A stretch of DNA of 64,000 nucleotides from Nematostella vectensis (lineage: Eukaryota; Cnidaria; Anthozoa; Actiniaria; Edwardsiidae), in NCBI RefSeq assembly GCF_932526225.1, contig NC_064041.1, positions 8,058,313 through 8,122,312 of the forward strand, in the 5' to 3' direction. The notes beneath the pieces are model-generated. The model was not told the DNA's origin. It ran no database searches and worked only from the letters and a program-made list of their open reading frames with translations. The translations under genes were made by a program, and so were the position numbers. This document shows, piece by piece, positions 11,901-23,900 of this stretch (the stretch's first letter is position 1; each line of letters begins with the position of its first letter).

Positions 11901-14900
11901 AACTCATTATATTGATTCTGATTGTCAAGAGTTCACATTTTATCTTGAGAATTACATAATTTGAGGTTCTTCACTAATTAGCTATACTGTAGCTTATTTG
12001 TAAACAATCAGCTACTATATCATATTTAGTGACTCATATGTGCACAAAGCATCATGGGCCTAGTGAAGGGTGTGAGGATTTAATTGTGTGAAGTTGCACA
12101 TTTGCGGGAAAGCAAATAAATTTTTTTTTCACCAAAGTGTGTTTGACTGAATAAATTTATTTAATGAAACTGTTATTGAATTCAATATTTGTGATATCTG
12201 GAATTTACAAGGTCTCACCAAGTGGAATCAGCCTCAGACCTCTGCCTCGCCGAAATCCACTTGGGTTGACAGAATTATTTTCATATCACAAAAGCCTTCT
12301 CAAATAAATGCTTTATATCATGCATGACTGCCAGTCTAGAATTTGTAATTTGTCACTGCACTTTCAAGTCTATTCTAAATTCTGTCCCCATATTCTACTC
12401 CCATGTCATGAATTTTCTCCCATCTTTACTTTTCAGAGAGAAAAATGACCCAAATGTCAAGATCTGCCTTTCAATGAAAAATAATGAGACAAGCATAGTC
12501 TCTGAACAAGGCGTCAAATATGACTTTGTTTATGACCAGTCCTTGTGGTCAGCTGACTCTACCAACCCTGATTATATTGGCCAGGAAAAGCTGTACTCGC
12601 TGATGGGGAAACCCTTGTTAAATAGTGCATTTAAGGGTTACAACACATGTCTTTTTGCATATGGACAAACAGGCTCAGGAAAGTCTTACAGGTATTATTT
12701 TGTGTTAATTCTTAAGGTAACTTGTGTCTCAGGTGTTGTGTTATTTCGAAATTAAAATAATGCTTTTTTTACAGCAGTGCAAACATTTTACAGCTCATAA
12801 TCCAAAGCAATACCCTTAAAGTATATAAATAAATTGGTTCAAATAATAATTATTGATGTTTTGCATTATTGATACATACCTGTCAACTCTCCCGCATTAG
12901 GCGGGAGTCTCAAGATTTTGGACCCCTTCTCCCGCGTTGACCACCAAATCTCCCGCTTTTTAGCGATTTTTATCTCTTCCGAAAAATTATTTCATTGAAA
13001 ATTGTCATTTTGCCTATTTTCTATTAAAATATTTGAAACAACAATTCCCTTGCATAGCGCAATTTATCTAACACCCTTGTGAGATCTATAAGTGGATTTG
13101 TTCGGGAGAGCTTTCTATACGGCAAACGCCTGCAAGGTTAAACACACCCCTCCACCAAAAAAATGAATATACCCCCCCCCCCCCCCAAAAAAAAATTTCT
13201 CAAGCCTTGAGATTTTCGGAGGTTGACAGGTATGTTGATAACATGCTGACTACAAAATCAAGATATCTGAATGGATGTGTTAACAGAGATGTAAACAAGT
13301 ATAAACTATTTTTACACCTGGGTTTTCTATATACATATATTTGTGAATCATTTGTGAACGAGTAAATTTATTTAAAATCCATGAAGGCCTGCAGGTTTTG
13401 TTTCCCTTTCCTAGCATCATGGGCCAATGTCAAGTGTGTTATTTTCTTAGTATTATTGGCTTTTTTTCTATTTTCTCCTTAGTATCATGGGTCAAGGGGA
13501 TGAGCTTGGTATTCTTCCCAGATTTTGTGAAGAACTTTTTGAACGGATTGTTATTTTCACCGAGGTAAGTACGGGATTGCTCAAAACTGGTCTGCTGATA
13601 ATAACTCAAGCTATCCCTTGAGGGTAAAAAGTTACTATTGTCATGGAGATGCAGATTTGAAACAGTCTCTTTGTTTGAAGAAACTACAGGAGGTACTGTC
13701 CATGTGCCATTGCCTGCTTGACTTTTCTGACCCAACAAATTCAATATAGATTAAAGTATTGTTAGATTTATTTGACCTACCAAGAACCACTGGATCAGTA
13801 ATACTATCAGTTAATGCTACTTTTTATTTATACACCAACTCAGGAATGCCATTTTGTAATATTTTTATTTTACCTGTTTTAGCTGAAGTTTACTGTGGAA
13901 ATCAGCTATTTTGAGATCTACAATGAGAAGATCCATGACCTCCTTGTCTCAAGTAAAACTAAGGATGAAAAGTCACGCAAAAAGCAACTACGAGTGCGTG
14001 AGCATCCCATACTGGGACCGTTTGTACAGGATTTGTCCACGTAAGTTTTGCTTTGAGGTATTCATGTTGAGATATTAATGTAAATAAGAATATATTTTCT
14101 AATTATAAGGATTCTTTTATTTCTGTTTCCCTTTCCAGCTATGTGGTGACTTCTTATGCTGATATCGAGGTAAGATTGGCCAACAGCAACAAAATAGTGT
14201 GTGTTCACCCCACCTCCTTTCCGCTTTTATCAGGAATTCCTAAAATTCCTGTGTTATTGAAAGTTAACAAGAAACACATATGGGTTCATCAAATCACCAA
14301 CAAAGAAGCCCCCTAAAAGTCTTGTCTGCAAAACCTAACACATGTGTTTCACTGTAAATGCAACATCTAAAAGACTTTTTCAGGATTAATTATAATCAAT
14401 AGAATGTGTGTGTAATAGTATGTGTATGATGATTTTAAATGTGATGTGCAATGTCAAGTAATCTTTGTTTGTTTGGCAGTCGTGGCTTGCACTGGGAAAC
14501 AAAAACAGAGCAACAGCATGCACTGGTATGAATGACAAGAGTAGTCGATCACACTCTGTGTTCACTATTGTCATGTCACAAACACAGGTGAGAACCACTA
14601 TTGCTCATATACACCACTTCTTGTACACAACTTGACCATAAACAATTTGCAATGGAGAGGAATTACAAGAAAGGGAAAAACAGTCAGAGTGTATCACTGA
14701 CAAGGAATACAGACATCCAGCTGTTAGGACAGAACATATACTGGCATAATAAATTTCTATAATACATATTATTTTATAATTTATTATGAATTTTATAATA
14801 TTTCATACAAAAACTACAACATAAATGAATGTTCCACTTGTCTTTTATAGACGGAAATATTTGAAGACACTGAGGCCCAGATAACAAAAACAAGCAAGAT

Positions 14901-17900
14901 CAACCTGATTGACCTTGCGGGAAGCGAGAGAGCCAGTCATGTACTCAATGATGAAGTGATAACATCAGCTGAGGTGGCCTCTCTAAGACTGAAGGCAAGT
15001 TCTGTACATATCTCTATGAATTATTTACTAAAAGTACTTCAGCATAATTTCCCTTCAGACAGAACCTATCCAGCAATATCCACATTTTTCTCATCATCAT
15101 TTGTGTTTGTTTTTTGCCTGTTCTTTATAGTTTAATTATATAAGTTTGAAGAAAATCTCCAAATAAATGAATAAAATATGTTTTTTTTATAGGAAGGAGG
15201 CAGCATCAACAAATCGTTGCATACTCTTGGTAAAGTAATCTCTTTGCTGTCGGACAAAGAACTCAACAAAAAGAAGAAACTTTACATACCATACAGAGAC
15301 TCCATTCTTACTTGGTAAGATCGTGTTACAGTATAAAGCTTTTTAGTTTTAAATTTAACTAGCAAATATTTGCTTTTTAATCTGCAAAAATAGTACATAA
15401 AATTGTCGTGCAACATGGATGCCTACACTGAGTTTCAAAGGGACTATTTGCTGATAGTTTCTACTCTAACAGCCAAATAGTCGGCTACTGCAAATTTTCA
15501 GGACCTTGCTGTGTCTGTGAAGAGAAAGCCGAAGCCAAAACTCTGTTGCGTTTTTAAAGTCAAGCCAACCCAAATGTTCGAGAATCTATGATGGCCCTTT
15601 TTAACGGTGCTTGTTTATAAGCCCCTTCCCTCTTTATTGACCCCCTTTCTAACGTTTTTCTCTGTACAGGCTGCTAAAGGATAGTCTAGGTGGGAACTCT
15701 AAGACTACCATGATTGCTAATGTCAGTCCTGCCAACACTCACTTTGGAGAGACGCTGAGCACCTTACGATATCCTTTACATGCTTGTCTGTACTTCCCAA
15801 CAGTTTATCATAAATTTATCATACTGGCTGTTTAAAAGATTATGTTGGCTCTGGTTCCCTCTTACATTGTGGGAGTAACCGGGAGGTTTTTTGGTAAGGG
15901 TTTCAACATTGGTACTTGCTGCCCCTTTACATTGTAGGTCTCATTTCAATGGTATACTGTAGTTCCCTAGCGGTCTGCCCTTACTTGGGTAACTGTAAAC
16001 ACCAGTGAAAGAGTTGCAGTCTCATGTGGAGCAGGTGAAAGATAATGGTAGTAGAGAACGTAACCGTTTTCTGTCTTTTCTTCATCTTTCTCGTGGTTCA
16101 TGGCTGTGGTAACCTCGAAAGATTTTGTTTCTGAACATATCTTGTTATTGGGCTCTGACAAGACAGGGTGAATTTGTGATTCTTTCAGCTTGCTTGCTTT
16201 CTTCCTCCTTGTGATTCTTCCAGCTTGTGTATTGAGAATTCTGAAATTTACCTTGACATTGTTCACATATGCACAGAGAGCTCGAACTATTGTGAACAGA
16301 GCGATCATCAATGAAGACCCAAATGCAAAGATAATCAGAGGTAATGTACCAAGATTTATATGGTGACATAAACGATACCAGAGTAAACACAAAGGTTACA
16401 TGAGGAGTAATGTGAAGATCGTCAGGGTTAACAAATTGATAGTTTTGGACTTATGGAGTTACTGATACGTGTTTTGAATTCTAGAGCTACGGGCGGAGAT
16501 AGAAAGGCTGAACAGTCTGGGTGGACACACGGTGGAAGAGAGCAACAAGGCTCTAGAGGAGGTTGCGTCCCTGAGGAATAAATTACAAGAGACGCAAAGA
16601 ATGTTGATAGAGTCCACAAGGTGAGGGGAATGAATGAAGGTGAGGCGAGAGAGGAGGATGAATGTTAGGGGAGGGAGGCAAAGGAAGCTAGAGGGAGGCA
16701 GAGGAAGCTGAGGGGAGGGAGGCAGATGAAGGTGAGGGTAGAAAGGGAGATGAGGGTGAGGGGAGGAAGGGAGATGAGGGTGAGGGGAGGCAGATGAAGG
16801 TGAGGGGAGGAAGGGAGATGAGGGTGAAGGGAGGCAGATGAGGGTGAGGGGAGGAAGGGAGATAAGGGTGAGGGGATGGAGGCAGATGAAGGCGAGGAAA
16901 GGGAGGGAGGCGGATAAAGGTGATGGGAGGGGGTTGGATGAACTGTGATCTTGGTCGTTATGTATCACAAATTTTGTTTTCTGTTGTAGAAACTGGCAAG
17001 AAAAACTTGCACTATCTGAAAAACGAAAACTGGAAGAAGCAGAGAATCTAAAGGTGAAGGGGATTTCCATTCTCAACTATAAACATTGTGCCAACAATTG
17101 TATCTAAGCCATATGTATATAAGCCATATAGGTGTCCAAGTTATTAGTTTATACCATCAATAAGGAAAAAGCTTATTTTTTATTTTCACAGAAAGCTGGC
17201 ATTTCTTTCAAGGTGGACAATAAGTTACCGAATCTAGTTAACTTGAATGAAGATCCCCAGCTGTCAGAGATGTTGCTTTACATCCTCAAACCAGGTAACC
17301 TCGCAAACCAGGTAACCTCGCATCCCTGCTGACCTCTTACCCCTCCCCTGTTCTTATTCGTTTCTCATCATTTCTGTTTTCTCTTCCCTTTCTTCTTTTG
17401 CCTTTCTTTTTCTTGTGCATATTCATCCTTTATTATCACCCTCTCACGCTTATCATCCCATTTTCCATCCATCACGCACCGGAAGTCTCTCGTCGGTCCA
17501 CCCAATCCAGCTGTCAATTCCCCATCACTCACATCTATTATCTAAAAATCCATCATTTTCTACATCTATTCGTACCTCAGCGGCCCACTCAATTCCCAAC
17601 AACGCTCAATACCCACTTTCACATCGTTTCTCAAACAATTCTTGTCACATCTTTTCTTCACTCATCGGTCTATCCAATTTCCATCCAACATTTTTTCCCA
17701 AACCGTCCCGCCTATCATTCTCTCATCTCCTTCACAAACATCTCCAGTCCTTCACCTGCCCACTACTGTGACATCAATTCATTTCAAATTCTCAGGCTCG
17801 ACGACTGTGGGGCACGATAGTCAAGAAGACATCCAGCTCCTTGGGGCTCTTGTAGCCGAATCTCACTGGTAATTAAACAGCATCCACGTCAACCCAAGGC

Positions 17901-20900
17901 GTCGAGGTCAGCCTAATAAGGCGCGAGAATGGAGAGGGTCTTTTTGCTCCTTTCTCTTCTGTCCCGCCCCTACCCCCTTCCTCCCGCCGGTTTGTTCTGC
18001 CTCGCACTCACGCCTCGTTAGGCTAACCTCGAGGCTCTGGGTTCCCGATGAAGTAAGGCATATTTCTTACTGATTCGCGCATGTACTTGTGTTTATACAC
18101 ACGTTTAAGAAACAAAGAATCTGCTTACTTTTGATAGCGAAAAGGCTGCTTGACCTGAATCTACCTCCTATCATGTGTTCCTGTCTTGTTTTCACAAGTT
18201 GAATTGTGTTCAATATTCTAGTGTCATCAAAAACGAAGGAGAGATTGTCAACATTTCCCCAAAAGGTAAACCTTAGTTTTCTACACTATCGTCCAGTTAT
18301 TCCCCCCCCCCCCCTGAGATGCATAACTATACTACCGAAACTGGTTTTACGGTGATAGAAAAGCCCGTATATATGTTTCCATCTATGTTGTGAGGTGTGC
18401 CGTGCTTTTTTGGGTGGTAAACTCGCTTGCTTTTTGCTTTTGGCAGCAAAATAACAATAACAAAAGCAACCTATTTAGCGCTTACGAATCAATATCGGAA
18501 AGACTCTTTTTATTGAAAGATTTTGATTTCCGTCGCTCTCTGGCCTGACGGCCTGAACCATTTCCTTGTTTATTTTGGTGTATGTTTGCCAATAAAAATT
18601 AATGATTTCTTAGGGCAAGTCACTTGGAATTGGGATTCTCACAGCGGTTCCAGGAGGGTGCAATACTGTAATTTTCACGACACCTGTTTACGACGATAAA
18701 GCTAAATCTGTATTGCGTTTCAGGTGATGCTGCGACTTATGTGAATGGAATACTGATCAGCGAACTGACAGTTCTACATCACGTAAGTTCATCACAAATC
18801 AAGACTGGAAGTAACACTAATCTTGATGCATTGTTTAAAGTAAAAACATGTATCGTACTTTATCTACTATTACTATCTAAAAAAAACAAGAATTTTTCGA
18901 TATTTGGAGAAAGTATGATTTTAAATAATGTTGTATTTAATAAAGCATCAGTTGCTTTGTGTCTAATCTATCATTACCATCGTGTTATAACATTTCATTC
19001 ATCATTTTTTTCAGGGTGATAGGATTGTTATTGGCGGCGACCATTTCTTCAGGTAAATAAAATAATCATTTCAGGTTAATAAAGTAATCCTTTTACAAAT
19101 TCTGGGAAGGAACGGCTAATTATCTCCTGCATATCATTATGTGTTGGTCCATCCCTTTCTGCGAATGCTATATTTCTCGGCAAATTACTATTTGGTTATT
19201 GGTTATTTACGCAGACTTAATCACCCCATCGAGGTCAAAAAGCGTCGAGAGAAGATTCGTCATGGGGAGGTCCCAGAAGGGCTCCCCCCTGAGTCAGCAG
19301 GAGCAAAAGACTTTGAGTTCGCGAGGAATGAGCTTGCACAGGTCCAGAATGCCAGGTAAGAGGGGCGGGAAGTGATACGTGAGAGAATGGGACCAAGAAG
19401 CTTGTTAGATTTCTGAACCGCCAAATTGCCAACGTGGAGGGAAACCTGGAGCGTTAAGAGGGAAATATCTTAGCGAGGCAACGCAAAACAAGAGAAGGTA
19501 TTTTCGAGTGAAAAATAGCCTGATACTCTATCTCATATCAGCCGCCGTATTCTTATCCTAACAAAAATATCAAGTGGCCGTAAGCTCCCAGTTCAATTAG
19601 CTGATTAGGGGAAGCTCTTTTATATCTATACTTGAATTCGGTGAAGTACAGAACATTGTTTTCAGATTTCACCACATGGCGGGACATGATAATAGAATGT
19701 GTGTCGCTGACTAGGTCCCTCTCATCTCAGAATGCAGGCAGAGCTGGAAGAGGCTCGCGAGGAAGCAAGAATCCAAGCGCAGGAGGAAATAATGAAGCAG
19801 ATTCAGCTGGAGAAGGAGGCAGCACAGGAGAGATTGCTGAAGCAGAAAGAACAATATGAACAAAAGACACTTCAGTTACAGAGTGCCCTGGTAAGTTAGA
19901 GATTGCTGAAGCAGAAAGTACATATTAGCAAAAGACACTTCAGTTATAGAGTGCCCTGGTAAGTTAGATATTGATTTTTATGTACATTTTTTTATTTTTT
20001 TGTCTCAAGAATGATCTCAACGTTAAGAAAGAAGAAGCCGAGCAGTCAAGCCGGTCTGCTGCTGACGTCATCTCAGAGCTTCAAGCGCATAAACAGGTAA
20101 AACTGGTTTAGCACAATACCACCTTGTTACCTAAGAGGCTAGTGTCGGTTTTATAACTTAGCAATTTTTGTGGTTTGAAGGAATTATTTATGTCTTCTAT
20201 TGTTTTGTAGGTATTGGAACAGGAGATTTTGAGCAACAGGAAAAAGCTACAAATGGAGGCTGTTGCTGCAAAGCAGGTGAGATGAGAACGACAGAAACTC
20301 AACAAACAAGTACCTGCTAAGGACCTTTTCATACGTCGCGCTCTTTTGTGTCGAATCTTATTGTCTATTGGTGCTGTAATTATGATGATAGTAAAGATGA
20401 CTATTATAATGATTATAATGTTAATGATGATTATGCTATGGTGATGATAATGGTGGCGATTATGATGATAATAATGGTGATGATGATGATGATGATGATG
20501 CTGATGACACAAAATGAAGGGGGCCGTATTTTTGGACATTGACAGGCTTTAGAAGAGACGAAACTCAACCAGATACGGATTATGTCAGAACTGGAAAAGG
20601 AAAAGAAAAAGATGCAAGAAGATGTCGAGAAGTTGAAGGAAGCTAAGGTAAACATTGTTTACTAAAAAGAGTCCACATCGCATATTGTGAAAAACAACTA
20701 GCATTGTTTTGTTATGTTTTTTTTTTTATTCTAGAAACATCGCGAAAAAATGCGAGAGGAATTCCGAGCTTCCTTCTCAGCACTTGGACGGAAAGCCTCG
20801 AACATGGGTAGGTCTTCGTAGGTCTAAACGGGAGTTCTTAGAACGTATTCCAGATCAAGTGGTGGTTCCAACATTCGCGTGTTCTAACGTCTCCTATTTC

Positions 20901-23900
20901 CCCTGCGTGTCTGGCTTAAGCTAACGATTAGTATTACCCATTATTTGCAAGGGCAATGTTTCCTGAAATAGTTGTTTCTCAACTTTGTGTTGATTTCAAC
21001 TATTTGGTTCCTCAAGGGCAGATGTTTATATATTGTACCATACTTAACATTGGTAATAGTTATCTACAGTTTCTGAGTTTCAATTTGTCTTTCACAACAG
21101 ATGACCCAAGCAAGAAAGAATTATTAAGGACCACGATGGCGCTCAGAGAAGCCAATAAAATCAGTCAGCATCTAAAGAAGAATATTGTAAGGATATGTCA
21201 AAATATCTCAAAACAGTTTCTCCTCGATGTTTCGACCAACAGGGGCAAATCCATACATATGTTATATATAGACAACAATTTTCTTGAATCACTGGGTTCT
21301 ATTTTTTCGACGTTTCGGCAATGCTGCCTTCATCAGGATTAACGGTAAATTATCATAATTACCAATATAGTAAGAGCCAATTAGCATGTGAGACTGACAT
21401 TTTTGATTGACATCACAGCTATGATGATTCCGTCGTGCTCTGATGTGTGCTAAAGTATTTCTGTCCCTTACTGGTCGGCTTGTGAAGTTTATGTCAATCA
21501 ATACGTTTATCGCATCCCCATTGGTTCTAATTGGTTAACTTTACAAAACTGTCCAGGTGACCACAGCAGCGCGTCATACTTTAATTATATTTTTGGTTTT
21601 AAACATTCTTTGCTTCTTGCTGTCCGATTGTCGATTTTTTGTCGTCGTTATTGTTTGTAGTTGTAATACGTCAGATCGTTGCTGCTACTCGTGTTGTTGT
21701 TGTAACTGTAGTAGTTTGCAGCTGTTGTAGTCTTATAATATTGTTGCTGTAGTCGTCCTCGTCGCTATTGTTGTTGTGTCGGCCGCTGTTGTTGATATAC
21801 ATTCACACAAAATGAATCAATTGTTTTCAGACCTTGAGTCGAGATGAAGTCGTTGAAGATGAGAAGGTAGGTATTTCTTTCATTCGCTTGATTTTTTTTT
21901 CATTTAGAGGGTTTCGAGAAAAGTGTTTATTAATTACAGAGACGTTGCCAAGAAGACCTACCATAGCTTATAGTGATGTTGGTTCCATGAAACATGAAAT
22001 ACTTTAAGTGCTTTCTGGACTAATATTCGCCGGCACTTTGTTTCGCCGATTAATGAAAGCATTTTCGTCTATGCTGGTTGTTTTTCAGACGGAGACGAAA
22101 ATTCGACTGAATGACACTAAAAAAGGTCTGACTACCCTTTGGTCACTCGATAAGTTTGAGTCCAGACTTGAGATGATGCGCGAATATTACCAGGTAAGAT
22201 TCGAGCATACCAATAAGAACGTGTGTACTATCATCATGGTTATATAAGCATTGTTTTGATTGGTCTATAGCAAGTAGAGACTGAGTGTCAGTCAACAGAC
22301 GAAGACCCGTTCTTTGATCCTGAAGATAAGTGGGACAAAGACTTCAAGATGGAGTCTCCGCAAAACAGGTAGCATACTAGTGCACTTTTCAATACTCTGC
22401 AAAATCTCGACAACGATTTCCATCTTCAAGCTGAATTTCTGGCTTCCGTCATTTAAACTTCTTGTTATATTTTGTGCTTATTGATTAATTAGCAGGTGTC
22501 GACCTAACAAATTATTCGATGGTTTTGTGATAAAGCCGTGAAAATTAATGAGAGTTCGCAGAATATCGAGGATTACAATAATCCATTAATTATGCGTCGG
22601 ACTAGGCTGCAATAAAATGTTTCCAAGAGGCTTTAAAGGATTTTTTTAAATGTCCTTAATGTAGACCTACAGATAACCAGGTCCAGCCTTTTTCGTGTGA
22701 TACTCTATTTGCTTTTGTACTAACTTTATCTGCATTAATTTTCCTAATTGTTTGAACGGCCACACTTTCCTTACAGGCGCATCTCGACTTTGGGTGCTCT
22801 ATCACTAAGCTCCAGACGGACACCGGCGCCGGGCGCAATGAACCAAGGTATATGGCGCTATCCCCCATTTTCACAGGTGTAAAAGCCTGACTACCGCTGG
22901 GCAGCCTTGGCAACATCTCCATAGTGACGATGCTTACACTTCGACTCACACTTATGAATGGAAACTGCGTGGAGATGTTAATTTTCGTTATGAACACATT
23001 TCCTCACATCAAGAGAGCGTGCTTTCTTGTTTACATTTATTCGCATATTTTTTAAACGACCAACTTTTGAACGCATACTTTCCCGAAATATTAGTAACCC
23101 AAAGAAAGGAAAATATATACCATATTACGTACCTTACTAACAAGCTTGTGTTACATTCAGATCGCGCGGAGAGTATATTTGCCAAGTATCGTAACAAGAA
23201 TGACATCACGCCTGTCACACCAGACGTATTTACCCCGACTACACGCTCCACGGGATTGGAATGCTCGCCAACCCCTTCTCCAAATCCATTCAGTAAGCTC
23301 CTTTTTCGTACCCCGTGCGTGTTTTGCATTCGACAAACTGGTTTGCACCATCTATCTCTGTTAAAAAAAGCCCTTGAAAATTATAAGCCAAAACTGGGAT
23401 GGCTTGGATGATCGCTTCATTTTTTAGCAGAGTTTGCAAGATAACTAATAATGCAAGTAAGGTCTCAGGGGCGGGATATTTTGTTCAAATGTTTGTATAC
23501 AGCGCTAATGATGTCGTAAAAATAGAGACGTTTCGAGGCAAATGCCTCTTCATCAGTGTCTAAAGGCAACTACCTTTCGAGGCAGTAGCCTCGAAACGTC
23601 TGTATTTTTACAACATCATTAGCCCTGTATACAAACATTTGAACATAATACAACATGAATTACGTATCGCTACCAGACCTAATCAACACCACGTTGAATT
23701 TTTCTCAGAGGTGGGATGCCTTGTTTAACAAGTTTTGATGCTGAAATGTAATTTGTTTCGATTTCAAAAGCCATTTTTTAAAATTCTCAGCTGCCTAAAA
23801 CTTCAAACCCAAGAGTGAGGCTTGACGGGTTTTTTTCAATGGTCTACTACACCTAAATCATTTTCTTGTCTGCCTAGTGATGCCGTCCATTGAAGTTTCG

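Larger units (their letters stand above)
9619..12436 (+). other. KIF14 intron 1, GC-AG type
   Basis: The donor reads CAAAG/GCATGT and the acceptor TTTTCAG/AGAG. Joining here restores [11 protein letters not shown], the expected first strand of the kinesin motor. No GT donor nearby gives the right phase. The 2.8-kb intron holds a TA microsatellite and an inverted-repeat element, and otherwise nothing I recognise. Confidence 0.85.

Noticed and set aside
13439-13744. 101-codon minus-strand frame
   Set aside because: Antisense of KIF14 exon 3 and intron; no family similarity recognised.
20108-20655. His-rich and Ile-rich frames near 20.4 kb
   Set aside because: They come from the GAT/ATG repeat in KIF14 intron 21.
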